Below are positions 45,251 through 54,298 of a stretch of DNA of 55,934 nt, one piece after another. Source of the DNA: Deltaproteobacteria bacterium (GTDB lineage Bacteria > Desulfobacterota > Desulfobacteria > Desulfobacterales > C00003060); assembly GCA_003647275.1 (NCBI GenBank), contig QMMN01000013.1, positions 1-55,934 on the forward strand, written 5' to 3'. The stretch's first letter is position 1, and every line of letters starts with the position of its first letter. The notes under the pieces are model-generated. The model saw nothing but the letters and a program-made list of their open reading frames with translations, had not been told where the DNA came from and searched no databases. The position numbers were made by a program, and so were the translations under genes.

Positions 45251-45273
45251 GCAAACCTTGCTACAAGGTTTGC
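45251..45273. promoter_or_regulatory. Perfect 9-bp inverted repeat upstream of the selenoprotein gene
   Basis: GCAAACCTT-GCTAC-AAGGTTTGC, about 100 nt upstream of the selenoprotein start (- strand). No T-run follows on either strand. It could be an operator. The remaining gap, 45274-45476, holds no supported gene. Confidence 0.4.
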
Positions 45274-45476
45274 TTGGTACTTCATCCCCCTTCTTTCCCC
45301 ATTCCCTCAATCCCCCCTCTTGCCAGGTGAGGGGAAAATAATGCTTAATGTCGGCTCCCCTGCAGCTTTCTGCCTTGCTACAGGATGATATATTATATTT
45401 ACCAGTTAGCAGGGAAGTTGTCAAAGTCTTTCGGGCTTGTTAAGAGAAGGAAGGCATGGTAAAAGTTCAGTCGCAA

Positions 45477-45543
45477 AATGCCTAAAATACCTAAAGTGAA
45501 GTAAAGTTTGAGTCATCAACTTTAGCTCACTTTAGTCACTCAA
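45477..45543. repeat. Family R palindrome, copy 7 (short, core-less)
   Basis: ATGCCTAAAATACCTAAAGTGAAGTAAAG faces CTTTAGCTCACTTTAG across only a 13-nt centre (TTTGAGTCATCAA). The R core is absent, so this is a minimal hairpin form directly before the 45581 gene. Confidence 0.75.
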
Positions 45544-45580
45544 CGTAGCTCCCCAATCGATATGAGGTGGCTAGACAATC

Positions 45581-48500
45581 ATGCCAAATACCAAATTATA
45601 CATGGGCATCGATCTTGGTTCCGTCAGCCTGAACATCGTCATTATCAATGAGGCGGCAGACATGAGGGCCGCCATATACCGACGCACGAATGGCCGCCCA
45701 CTGATCATCCTTCGGGACTGCCTTGAGGCGTTGGGGAGGGATTTTAAAGGCCTTGACGGGATCATCGTCACAGGGAGCGGGCGCAAGCTGGTGGGCCGTA
45801 TCCTCGGGGTCCCGGATGTTAATGAGATTGTCACTCAGGCTAAGGCGACCTGTTACTTTTACCCCGCGGCTCGAACCATTATTGAAATTGGCGGGCAGGA
45901 TTCCAAACTGATTTTTCTGGATCGGGACCCGCACACAGGAGAGCCGGTTATTACAGACCATGTCTTAAATGAGGTTTGCGCTGCCGGCACGGGATCGTTC
46001 CTTGACCTGCAGGCCCATCGACTTGGCATCAATATTGAGGATTTTGGCGCCCTGGCCCTTTGCTCAAGTCATCCGGCCAGAATTTCTGGACGATGCAGTG
46101 TCTTTGCCAAGAGCGACATGGTCCACCTTCAGCAGGAAGGGACCCCAAAGGCAGATATCGTTGCAGGGCTGTGCTATGCGCTTGCCCGAAATTTTGTGAC
46201 CAACCTCGGGAAGGGGAAACCCTTTCCAAGACCGATTGTATTTCAGGGGGGTGTGGCAGCCAACCCGGGTGTGGTCAAGGCCTTTGAAGACCTTTTAGAC
46301 CTTGGCCCGGGGGCCCTCATCATTCCAGAGCATTTCCTTATCATGGGCGCTCTGGGTTCGGCCCTGATGGCCGGCACGCAGGACACCGGTCAGACCGTGC
46401 CAGTAAACCGCCTGATTCAAAGTGTCCAGGCGGCGATTGAAAGAGGGCAAGATCGGCCACGTGTGGCTCACCTGAAACCCTTGAGTCCACCAAAAGCCCA
46501 TCAGGAGACCGTGGATCACTATTATGGGATCGAGCCGGAGAGCCGCCTCGAAGTGTTCTTAGGTGTGGATGTGGGTGCAGCCAGTACGAATATTGTGCTC
46601 GTTGATAGCAAGGGGCGCCTTGTGGCCAAACAATACTGGTTCACCCGAGGAGAACCGGTTGAGACCGTGCGAGCCGGGCTTGAGGAGATGGCCCGACAGG
46701 TGGGTTCCGGAGTCTGTGTTCGCGGTGTGGGTGTGACCGGAAGCGGGCGTTATTTTATTGGCGATTTTGTGGGGGCAGACGTGGTCATCAATGAGATCTC
46801 GGCCCAGGCACGTGCGGCCATCCATCTGGACCCAGAGGTCGATACGATTATTGAGATTGGCGGCCAGGACTCCAAGTACATCAGGTGTGAACAGGGACGA
46901 GTCGTTGATTTTGAGATGAATAAGGTTTGCGCGGCAGGGACCGGCTCCTTTTTGGAGGAGCAGGCGGCTCGTCTGAGGGTACCCATCCAGGGGGCATTCA
47001 GTGATCTCGCCTTTACCTCCAGGACACCGGCCGATCTTGGTGCGCGCTGTACGGTATTCATGGAATCGGATCTCATTCATCACCAACAGGCGGGCTATAG
47101 CATAAGTGACCTGACTGCAGGGCTCTCCTACGCCATTTCCCACAACTATCTGGAGAAGGTCGTTGGAACCAAGAAAATCGGCAGGCGCATTGTATTTCAA
47201 GGGGGCGTAGCTGCCAACCAGAGTGTTGCGGCTGCCTTTGAAAACATTTTGGGCAAGCCCTTGACCACCTCTGAACATCACAATGTCACCGGTGCCCTGG
47301 GTGCAGCATTGGTAGCCAGGGACCGCAGGCCAGCCGCCACCCGTTTTGCGGGATTTTATTTAAAAGATCGCCCGTATGAAGTGAAAACCTTTGAGTGCCA
47401 AAAGTGCCCGAATCTTTGCCGGGTCCATCAGATTTATATAGAAGGTACACTTCGCTCTTATTACGGCAGCCTGTGCGGCCGGTATGAGAGGGTCTCTGAT
47501 CGCGCCCTTTACAGTCACCTTCCGGATCTGTTCAGGGAACGCAATATCCGCCTCATGGAAGGCCTTGATGAGGAGAATGGCACAGGGAAGGGGACGGGTC
47601 CGGTCATTGGTATTCCCAGAACCCTGACGTTTTATGAGTATCTTCCTTTCTGGCATGCCTTTTTCAAGGCCTTGGGTTATCGAGTGGTTGTCTCGGACAG
47701 GACGAACAAGACATTAGTTCAGGAAGGGCTTTCCTGCGTTCCATCAGAGACCTGCTATCCTGTGAAGACCGTTTATGGCCATATACATGATCTTATCCGA
47801 AAGGGTGCTGAGAGGGTCTTGCTGGCGTGCGAAGTGGACCACAAGCAACCCACTGACCAGGGGCTCCGCAGTTTTAATTGTCCTTATATCCAGTCCATAC
47901 CGTATATGGTGCGGTCATCGATGGGTTCCAAGGTGAAATTACTTACACCGATTTTGTACCGGAGTCGCCCGGAGCATGAGACTGACCGCACGCTTATGGC
48001 GCTGGGCAGGTCCCTTGGGCATGGCACAATAGAGATTAAGGAAGCCACGGCCGCAGCCCATAAGGCTCAGCATCGCTTTGACCGGTGGCGACAAATACGC
48101 GGTAAGGAGATCCTTGCTTCCATAAGAGCTGATCAGCAAGCTTTGGTCCTGCTGGGCAAGTGTCACAATATCTTTGACGAGGGCTTGAACCTACACCTTG
48201 CCAGGAAGCTGAGGCGCACCGGGCATTTAACCATACCCTACGACATGCTTCCTCTTGGCGACGTGACACTTCCTGCCCACTATGACAACGTGGTTTGGGA
48301 TAATACCCGTGAACTTATGAAGGCCCTTATCCTGATGCGGGGGGATGATCGCCTTTTCCCGGTACTGCTGACGAACTTTGGGTGCGGGCCGGATTCTTTC
48401 TTCATGAAATATATGGAAGCCGAGATTTCAGGTAAGCCTCACCTGGTCCTGGAAGTGGATGACCACACAGGTGACGCAGGCATGGTCACACGCATTGAGG

Positions 48501-49876
48501 CCTTTTTGGATACCCTGGATCCACCACCCAGACAGCCAAAGCCGGCACCCTGCCCGCTCCATCTGGTGATCAAAGGAGAGCCAAGGACAATAGATCCTTG
48601 GAGCCCGGCTCCGGCCCTAATGCGACGCCTGGAAAATCGGGTTATCTATTTTCCTTACGTCTCTCTTGCCTTTTCTACTGTGGTCCAGGCTGCTCTGGAG
48701 GCTATCGGCCTGGAGGCCAGCGTACTCCCAAAGCCGGATGATGAGACTGAGTACCTTGGCCGGCAGGTTACCTCCAGCCGGGAGTGCCATCCCTTTATCG
48801 TCACCTGTGGAGAGTTTGTGAAGTTGACCCGCCAGCCGGGGTTTGATCCGGATCGGACGGCCATATTGATGCAGAACTACGATGGGGCCTGCAGGTTTTC
48901 TCAGTATAGTATAGGGCATGCCGATCTTTTCAGGCGTATGGGGCTGTCTCAGGTTTTGGTTGTTGCACCCCTCACCTCGACCCGTTTAGACGAGTTTTCC
49001 GGCCTGTTTGGCCTGCGCTTTACCAAGCTGCTGTGGCAAGGATGGATGGCCGCTGAGGTGTTGGAAAGACTCCGGCTTCATGTCCGTCCGTATGAAAAAA
49101 ATCCAGGAGAGACCGATCGGGTTTATGAGACCGGTATCCGGGATATAGCCAGAGCCGTTGCCCAGCCTAATGGGAGGCGTCGCTGGGGGCACAGCCCGGT
49201 GTTTGAAGCTCTGAGGCGAGGGTTGAAGGCCTTACAGGCCGTTCCTGTGGACCAATCCCAAGAGCGTCCCACCATAGGCATTGTAGGGGAATTCTACACG
49301 GTTTTAAACGCTTGGGCCAACCATAACCTTATCCGTACCCTTGAAAGACTTGGCGCTGAGGTGAAGCTCCACGGGATGACAGTGACGAATTGCTACATGC
49401 TGTTTTCTGAACACTACTATGCCGGGAATCGCTTCCAAGAGAAAAAGCTGATTTCTGCCCTCTATTACATGATGCGTAACCAATGGGTAAAGTTCTGGGT
49501 AAACCGCATGGAAGGGTGCTTGGATGAAGCGCTTCGGCCTTTTGGCATGCTTAGTGTTCCCACGATACTCAGGGAGTGCGAACCCTTTATTCATTATAAT
49601 ATCGATCCTATTCTGGCGACTCTGACCACTCGGGTCAGACGCTTTGCTGATTCAGGCATATGCGGCATCTGTAACCTGTTTGTGCTCAACTGCATGCTTG
49701 GCAATATTACGGTGCCGATCTTCAAGAACGCCTTAAGGGCTTACAAGTATCTGCCCGTGCTCAATGCGATATATGATGGCCAGAAAGAAACAAACATACT
49801 CACCCGCCTGGAGGCCTTCATGCACCAGGCGAAGCTCTATCACGAACGATACAGGGCGAGAGGGAAAGTAATCTAA
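45581..49876 (+). CDS. Giant fused acyl-CoA dehydratase activase-related protein
   Basis: 1431 residues. Two ASKHA-fold activator domains in tandem (about 1-265 and 325-590), each with MGIDLGSVS/LGVDVGAAS, IIEIGGQDSK and the cluster-site NEVCAAGTGSF/NKVCAAGTGSF Cys. A Cys-rich linker follows (CQKCPNLCRVH...CGRYE, about 604-640), then a DUF2229 region (IGIPRTLTFYEYLPFWHAFF, about 670-880), and a C-terminal HgdB/BcrB-like part (to 1431). Classical activators (HgdC, BadF/BadG) drive ATP-dependent one-electron reduction of 2-hydroxyacyl-CoA dehydratases or benzoyl-CoA reductase. Members of this fused family are widespread in anaerobes but the reaction is unknown. The stop codon lies in a degraded family R unit. 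Confidence 0.88.
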   Translation: MPNTKLYMGIDLGSVSLNIVIINEAADMRAAIYRRTNGRPLIILRDCLEALGRDFKGLDGIIVTGSGRKLVGRILGVPDVNEIVTQAKATCYFYPAARTIIEIGGQDSKLIFLDRDPHTGEPVITDHVLNEVCAAGTGSFLDLQAHRLGINIEDFGALALCSSHPARISGRCSVFAKSDMVHLQQEGTPKADIVAGLCYALARNFVTNLGKGKPFPRPIVFQGGVAANPGVVKAFEDLLDLGPGALIIPEHFLIMGALGSALMAGTQDTGQTVPVNRLIQSVQAAIERGQDRPRVAHLKPLSPPKAHQETVDHYYGIEPESRLEVFLGVDVGAASTNIVLVDSKGRLVAKQYWFTRGEPVETVRAGLEEMARQVGSGVCVRGVGVTGSGRYFIGDFVGADVVINEISAQARAAIHLDPEVDTIIEIGGQDSKYIRCEQGRVVDFEMNKVCAAGTGSFLEEQAARLRVPIQGAFSDLAFTSRTPADLGARCTVFMESDLIHHQQAGYSISDLTAGLSYAISHNYLEKVVGTKKIGRRIVFQGGVAANQSVAAAFENILGKPLTTSEHHNVTGALGAALVARDRRPAATRFAGFYLKDRPYEVKTFECQKCPNLCRVHQIYIEGTLRSYYGSLCGRYERVSDRALYSHLPDLFRERNIRLMEGLDEENGTGKGTGPVIGIPRTLTFYEYLPFWHAFFKALGYRVVVSDRTNKTLVQEGLSCVPSETCYPVKTVYGHIHDLIRKGAERVLLACEVDHKQPTDQGLRSFNCPYIQSIPYMVRSSMGSKVKLLTPILYRSRPEHETDRTLMALGRSLGHGTIEIKEATAAAHKAQHRFDRWRQIRGKEILASIRADQQALVLLGKCHNIFDEGLNLHLARKLRRTGHLTIPYDMLPLGDVTLPAHYDNVVWDNTRELMKALILMRGDDRLFPVLLTNFGCGPDSFFMKYMEAEISGKPHLVLEVDDHTGDAGMVTRIEAFLDTLDPPPRQPKPAPCPLHLVIKGEPRTIDPWSPAPALMRRLENRVIYFPYVSLAFSTVVQAALEAIGLEASVLPKPDDETEYLGRQVTSSRECHPFIVTCGEFVKLTRQPGFDPDRTAILMQNYDGACRFSQYSIGHADLFRRMGLSQVLVVAPLTSTRLDEFSGLFGLRFTKLLWQGWMAAEVLERLRLHVRPYEKNPGETDRVYETGIRDIARAVAQPNGRRRWGHSPVFEALRRGLKALQAVPVDQSQERPTIGIVGEFYTVLNAWANHNLIRTLERLGAEVKLHGMTVTNCYMLFSEHYYAGNRFQEKKLISALYYMMRNQWVKFWVNRMEGCLDEALRPFGMLSVPTILRECEPFIHYNIDPILATLTTRVRRFADSGICGICNLFVLNCMLGNITVPIFKNALRAYKYLPVLNAIYDGQKETNILTRLEAFMHQAKLYHERYRARGKVI

Positions 49877-49946
49877 AGTTAACAGTTCAGAGGAGGTACA
49901 TTTTATCCTTTAACTTTAAGTATGTTAGCTGACTTTAGACACTTTG
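49872..49946. repeat. Degenerate family R palindrome, copy 8
   Basis: TCTAAAGTTAACAG faces TTTAACTTTAAG...GACTTTAGACACTTT. It begins at the stop codon of the preceding gene (ATC TAA AG). Confidence 0.55.
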
Positions 49947-49972
49947 GAGACTGGTTGATGAGATTTTTGCCT

Positions 49973-50000
49973 TTGAGATGTAAAACAGAAAGGCTATAAT
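49973..50000 (+). promoter_or_regulatory. Promoter of the HPr-enzyme I genes
   Basis: TTGAGA (49973-49978), 16 nt, TATAAT (49995-50000), about 25 nt of leader before the HPr start codon. Confidence 0.6.
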
Positions 50001-50031
50001 AAAGAATTTCTGGACGCCTTCCACGGTCCAT

Positions 50032-50301
50032 ATGAAATTACGTCGAAATGTCATCATTATAAACGAACTTGGGCTACACGCCCGTGCTGCGGCCAAGATT
50101 GCCCAATTGGCCGAGGGCGCCCGTTCTAAAGTTTATATTGTGAAGGATGGTCAGGCGGTGGACGCAACAAGCATCCTTGACGTCATGGCCCTTTATTGTC
50201 CCCACGGCACGGAGTTGGTGGTCAAGATCACCGATCCAGGTGACGTGAAGGTATTGAACCGCATCGCTCGATTGATTGAGACCGGTTTTGGAGAACTGTA
50301 G
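50032..50301 (+). CDS. ptsH: Phosphocarrier protein HPr
   Basis: 89 residues. The phosphoacceptor His16 lies in LGLHARAAAKIA. The regulatory-serine helix is DATSILDVMAL with Ser47, close to the Ser46 environment phosphorylated by HPr kinase in other groups. It receives phosphate from enzyme I, whose gene begins 2 nt after its stop. No EII sugar permease is in the window, so the pair may serve regulation or a mannose/nitrogen-type PTS, as often in this phylum. Confidence 0.93.
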   Translation: MKLRRNVIIINELGLHARAAAKIAQLAEGARSKVYIVKDGQAVDATSILDVMALYCPHGTELVVKITDPGDVKVLNRIARLIETGFGEL

Positions 50302-50303
50302 GG

Positions 50304-52106
50304 ATGTCTGATAGCACAGCCAGACACGTAGTGAAGCCTGCGCTCAACTTGACACTTCAGGGCATTGCCGGATCGCCTGGTATTGCCATTGGCAAGGCCT
50401 ATCTGGTGGAGCAGGAAGATGTCGATGTGATAGAAAAACGCTTTGTTGAGCCCGAGGATATTGCTGCCGAAATAAGGCGCTTCAGGGGGGCGGTCAAGAA
50501 GGCCCAGAGACAGCTTCAAAGAGTCATCGATGAAGTGCCAGAGGAATTTCGGGACCATATCTATATCCTTGATGCCCATATGATGCTTCTGAAGGACAAG
50601 ATGATCCATAACGGGACCATTGAGCACATTGAGCGTGAAAACGTGAATGCAGAATGGGCCCTGAAAATGGCTGTAGACGAGGTCAAGTCGATCTTTAAGA
50701 AGATGCCGGATCCCTACTTTCGAGAGAGGGCCTCGGATGTCACGCATGCTTCCAAGCTCATTCTGGGGAACTTGCTTGGCACTGGCTCTTCCAACATTTC
50801 ACATATCGACAAACGGGTTATTGTTGTAGCGCACGACCTTTCGCCAGCAGAAACAACGCAGATGCAACTGGAGAAAGTTAAGGCCTTTTTGACAGATCTG
50901 GGCGGCAAAACGTCCCATACCGGTATCATTGCCAGGTCCCTTGAAATTCCTGCTGTGCTGGGATTGGGCAATGCCAAACAGCTCATTAAGACCGATGACC
51001 TCCTCATCGTGGACGGGAGCGCTGGTGTTGTCATCCTTGATCCGGATGAGGAAACCCTCACCCGGTATCAAGAACGCAAGGACCTGTTTGAACAGTATCA
51101 GGCCATGATTACCCGGTCCAGTCATCTGCCGGCAGAAACCACGGACGGGTTCTGCTTGATGGTCATGGCCAATATCGGCTTATTGGAAGATGTGGTGTCG
51201 GTTATTGACCATGGTGGGGACGGTATTGGTTTGTATCGGACCGAGTTTCTTTACCTGAATCGACCCACCCTTCCTTCAGAGCAGGACCTTTTTGATAACT
51301 ACAGAGATGTGGCTGAAATCATGGCCCCTCGCACGGTCACGATACGCACACTGGACATTGGCGGGGACAAATTTGCCAGCGGCCTGCAATTGGCTGAAGA
51401 GATGAACCCGGCCTTAGGGCTCCGGGCCATCAGGTTCAGCCTCTGGTCGCCGGAGATCTTTAAGACCCAGCTTCGCGCCATCCTAAGAGCGGCCAATTTG
51501 GGGAATGTTCGCATTATGTTCCCTATGATTTCCGAGGTGGACGAAATCATTCAGGCCAAGCAGATGCTGAATGAAGCGGCAGAGTCTCTGGATAAGGCTG
51601 GGGTACCCTTTAGGGCAGATATTGAAGTTGGGGCCATGATCGAGGTTCCCTCGGCTGTGATTATGGCCGATGTCCTGGCCAGGGAGGTTGATTTTTTTAG
51701 CATCGGTACCAACGATTTAATCCAGTACTCTCTGGCCATAGATCGGATCAACAAGCAGGTAGCTCATCTTTATCAGCCACTTCATCCTGCGGTGTTACGC
51801 ATGATACAACGCGTGGTAGAGGCCGCCAGGGAAGCGGGCATCCAGGTTTATATGTGTGGTGAGATGGCCGGAGACCCTGTCAATCTACCTGTGCTTCTTG
51901 GCATGGAGCTCGACGCCATTAGCATGAACCCCATATCGATTCCCGTAGTAAAGAAGATGGTACGAATGCTATCTCTGAAAGAATCAAAGCAGTTTTTGAA
52001 AGAGGCGCTTAAACAGGTGACAGCGGCAGACGTGTTAAATCTTATTCAGGACACTTACGGACCCTCATTCCCGAAGACTGACTTTTTCCAGCCGAGCCAG
52101 GATTAG
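50304..52106 (+). CDS. ptsI: Phosphoenolpyruvate--protein phosphotransferase (PTS enzyme I)
   Basis: 600 residues. Moves phosphate from PEP to HPr. N-terminal phosphohistidine domain with GGKTSHTGIIARSLEIPAVLG, where His205 is the phosphorylated residue. The PEP-binding barrel carries GIGLYRTEFLYL, DIGGDK, the catalytic Cys region YMCGEMAGDP and DFFSIGTNDLIQY. Full length and standard. Start ATG directly follows ptsH with GGAG overlap, so the two are coupled. Confidence 0.96.
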   Translation: MSDSTARHVVKPALNLTLQGIAGSPGIAIGKAYLVEQEDVDVIEKRFVEPEDIAAEIRRFRGAVKKAQRQLQRVIDEVPEEFRDHIYILDAHMMLLKDKMIHNGTIEHIERENVNAEWALKMAVDEVKSIFKKMPDPYFRERASDVTHASKLILGNLLGTGSSNISHIDKRVIVVAHDLSPAETTQMQLEKVKAFLTDLGGKTSHTGIIARSLEIPAVLGLGNAKQLIKTDDLLIVDGSAGVVILDPDEETLTRYQERKDLFEQYQAMITRSSHLPAETTDGFCLMVMANIGLLEDVVSVIDHGGDGIGLYRTEFLYLNRPTLPSEQDLFDNYRDVAEIMAPRTVTIRTLDIGGDKFASGLQLAEEMNPALGLRAIRFSLWSPEIFKTQLRAILRAANLGNVRIMFPMISEVDEIIQAKQMLNEAAESLDKAGVPFRADIEVGAMIEVPSAVIMADVLAREVDFFSIGTNDLIQYSLAIDRINKQVAHLYQPLHPAVLRMIQRVVEAAREAGIQVYMCGEMAGDPVNLPVLLGMELDAISMNPISIPVVKKMVRMLSLKESKQFLKEALKQVTAADVLNLIQDTYGPSFPKTDFFQPSQD

Positions 52107-52114
52107 TATCCTAT

Positions 52115-52128
52115 CGCAAACGTTTGCG
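52115..52128. promoter_or_regulatory. LacI/PurR-type 14-bp palindrome CGCAAACGTTTGCG
   Basis: A perfect palindrome with the central CG and GCAAACG half-sites typical of LacI-family operators (PurR- and sugar-repressor-like), 32 nt before smpB and just after ptsI. A regulator is not encoded nearby. Confidence 0.5.
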
Positions 52129-52160
52129 GCGGCGTAAGAGACAGACTGAGGTCGTCTTAG

Positions 52161-52622
52161 ATGCACGGTACCAAGATCATATGCCAGAACCGCAAGGCCC
52201 GGCACGACTATTTTATCCTCGATGAATATGAGGCGGGCATGGTTCTGCTGGGTACAGAGGTGAAGTCTTTGAGGCTTGGGAGGGCCAACCTAAAGGACAG
52301 CTATGCCAATGTTCGGGGTGGGGAGGTATTTCTTTATAACATGCACATAGGGGAATATCCTTTTGCCGCTCACGGAAATCATGACCCTTTGCGCCCCCGG
52401 AAGCTTCTCCTGCACAAGGAGGAGATCAAACGCCTCACCGGTAAAGTCAAAGAGAAAGGTCAGACCCTGGTTCCCCTTCAGGTTTACTTCAAGGCTGGCA
52501 AGGCGAAGGTCACCTTGGCACTGGCCAAAGGAAAGCGAAAATACGACAAACGGGAGGCTATCAGAAAGCGTGAGGAGAAGCGGGAATTGGACCGGGCAAA
52601 ACGGGAGCAAAGAAAGATTTGA
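52161..52622 (+). CDS. smpB: SsrA-binding protein
   Basis: 153 residues, binds tmRNA and delivers it to stalled ribosomes. Family segments are ICQNRKARHDYFILDEYEAG, LLGTEVKSLRLGRANLKDSY, YPFAAHGNHDPLRPRKLLLH and a basic C-terminal tail (KYDKREAIRKREEKRELDR) that fills the empty mRNA channel. Its partner RNA ssrA is encoded 96 nt downstream. Confidence 0.97.
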   Translation: MHGTKIICQNRKARHDYFILDEYEAGMVLLGTEVKSLRLGRANLKDSYANVRGGEVFLYNMHIGEYPFAAHGNHDPLRPRKLLLHKEEIKRLTGKVKEKGQTLVPLQVYFKAGKAKVTLALAKGKRKYDKREAIRKREEKRELDRAKREQRKI

Positions 52623-52718
52623 CAATTTGATGGGGATGGGTTATTTTTATACATGACGTCTGCATTGGTGAACCGTTTTCCTGTTCAACCATTACTTTCA
52701 ATGGCTGCTCTTTTTCAT

Positions 52719-53071
52719 GGGGGCGAAACGGCTTCGACGGGGATATGGAAGCATAGGTTGCATACCGAGCTCCACCAGCTCGTAAAAATGGTGGGACTAA
52801 AATAATCGCAGACGATTATTATTACGCCTTAGCCGCTTAATGCAGGCTAACGTCCTTCCGGGTTTTTCCTGCGAACCCAGAAAGGACGCCGGTGAGCAGG
52901 ATAGCCTCTTTCGGTTGCTTGTTACGCATGAGGTGAATTTATAACAAGCTAGCTTCTCAAGCATCCAGCCTGAAGGAGCCTTGAGAGGCGAAACCGAAAA
53001 TTCAGGCTATGTATGTAGAAGCTTATGTGGAATATCGTCGGACGCGGGTTCGACTCCCGCCGCCTCCACCA
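52719..53071 (+). ncRNA. ssrA: Transfer-messenger RNA (tmRNA)
   Basis: 353 nt. The 5' end GGGGGCGAAACGGCTTCGAC pairs with the 3' end CGCCTCC before the encoded CCA (53069-53071), giving a 7-bp acceptor stem with one G-U pair. The T-arm is CGGGTTCGACTCCCG near the 3' end. The tag frame at 52808-52840 reads GCA GAC GAT TAT TAT TAC GCC TTA GCC GCT TAA, giving ADDYYYALAA, the usual ALAA proteolysis tag. Located next to smpB. Confidence 0.97.
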
Positions 53072-53117
53072 TTTGAAAAAAGACAACCCGTCTCTCCGGG
53101 GTCATTCTCCGGGACGA

Positions 53118-53145
53118 CCTGTCTGCCGACAGGCAGGCGGGTTTT
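53118..53145 (+). terminator. Intrinsic terminator of ssrA
   Basis: CCTGTCTGCC, loop GACA, GGCAGGCGGG (10-bp stem with two G-U pairs), then TTTT. It probably marks the last resident-chromosome feature before the mobile element. Confidence 0.75.
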
Positions 53146-53181
53146 CTATTTCCCCTTATTTTCAAAGGGTTTGCGCCCGTT

Positions 53182-53325
53182 TCACATCTTTCCGGACCCG
53201 TTCTCCACCCGCCTGATTCTCCCTCTTTTCCCGCCTTTCATTCTCTGTTTGCCCCCAGATTCTCTGTTTTCTGCGGCCTGGCCGGGTAAGTCTTCCAGGT
53301 ATTTCCAGATCGCGTGTTCACTCAT
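53182..53325 (-). CDS. Small hypothetical basic protein
   Basis: 47 codons, starting MSEHAIWKYLEDLPGQAAE and ending in a basic tail (GGKRGRIRRVENGSGKM). The ATG overlaps the end of the preceding - strand gene by 8 nt, which suggests coupling. No family recognised. It is short, and may be non-coding. Confidence 0.3.
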   Translation of the reverse strand: MSEHAIWKYLEDLPGQAAENRESGGKQRMKGGKRGRIRRVENGSGKM

Positions 53326-53944
53326 CACTGTTCTCTGCATCCGCGATGATGAACCCTCGCCTGGTCATCCAGTCCTCAAGGATGTCAGCATCGTCATCAC
53401 GCTTGAACCCGGCCCTGTTGCCGGAGCTTATGGTGACCGTTCGAGCGGTCTTGGAGTCGGTGAATTTGATCAGGAAGCTGGCCTTGATAATAGGACCGCT
53501 GTTGGGGAATGACCGTTCACGCTCGCGCAAGGACGCGAAGATATCCTCGGCTTTGCGGATCTCCACTTCTTTCTGAGAACCGCCACGGAAGATCTGGAAC
53601 TCTTTGAGCCTCACCCACTCCAGCCCGTCGATGTCGTCGCACAGGAGGGAATCCTCGCCGCGCTCCCGCAGCGGCTCGAGGGTGAACTTGCTCTTGCCGT
53701 TGAAGAACTCGCTGTCACCAAAGAAATGCTGGCCGAACTTGGTGCGGTAGAGTTCCTTCTCACCCTTGGATCGGGCGTTCATGCGGATTTCCCCGGTCTC
53801 CGGGTTGTAAACGAGGACATCGTATTTCTCGGGGCGATAGTAGACGCTCGAAGATTCCCCGTCTTTGATGATGCTCTCGCGGGTAAAGGGTTCTCCGTGG
53901 CGAACCAGGAACCAGACAAAGTCGGGCTTCACGTACACGAACAC
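53318..53944 (-). CDS. Hypothetical protein of the integrative element
   Basis: 208 residues from a GTG at 53944. No recognised domain; the sequence is acidic/basic mixed with segments YYRPEKYDVLVYNPETGEIR and KYRTKFGQHFFGDSEF-like strands that look like a cytosolic regulatory or restriction-related protein. The frame stays open and coding-like 33 codons further upstream to an ATT at 54043 (IPEFEEPSEETIHALEADL), without ATG/GTG/TTG in between. A promoter (54080-54052) ends just before that ATT. The true start may therefore be a rare ATT, possibly leaderless, or the 5' end has mutated. Confidence 0.6.
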   Translation of the reverse strand: MFVYVKPDFVWFLVRHGEPFTRESIIKDGESSSVYYRPEKYDVLVYNPETGEIRMNARSKGEKELYRTKFGQHFFGDSEFFNGKSKFTLEPLRERGEDSLLCDDIDGLEWVRLKEFQIFRGGSQKEVEIRKAEDIFASLRERERSFPNSGPIIKASFLIKFTDSKTARTVTISSGNRAGFKRDDDADILEDWMTRRGFIIADAENSDE

Positions 53945-54051
53945 CTTTGACGCCCGGCCCCGCCGCTTCTTGGAGAACCAATCGTCAAGGTCGGCCTCCA
54001 GGGCGTGGATTGTCTCTTCTGAAGGCTCTTCGAACTCGGGAATGGAACCGT

Positions 54052-54080
54052 AATATACGCCCTGATACCTGTCAGGTCAA
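54052..54080 (-). promoter_or_regulatory. Promoter upstream of the hypothetical element gene
   Basis: On the - strand TTGACC (54080-54075), 17 nt, TATATT (54057-54052). Transcription would begin near 54045, only about 2 nt before the ATT discussed for the downstream gene. The rest of 54081-54298 holds no supported gene. Confidence 0.6.
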
Positions 54081-54298
54081 GAAGTCTTATGAAAAAACCC
54101 TTCCGACAGTCGGGGAACGCCTTCGGTATGTAACCATCGACAGGGCCGGGCATTTCGCCCGGACTTGAGAGTTAGAAACCAGACAACTGACCGGAAGCAG
54201 AGCTTAGGCGGTTGTGGGTGCCAGCGAACCCGCATCCCAACCGTCCGGCGAGTTTCCCGGCATCCACACCGACCCGGTCACGCAAGCCGGAGGTCACG

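Noticed and set aside
46559-47281. 240-codon - strand frame
   Set aside because: Shadow of the second ASKHA domain of the giant activase.
53929-54153. 74-codon - strand frame upstream of the element hypothetical gene
   Set aside because: Different frame from the conserved-looking extension, covers a promoter sequence, and has no family resemblance.
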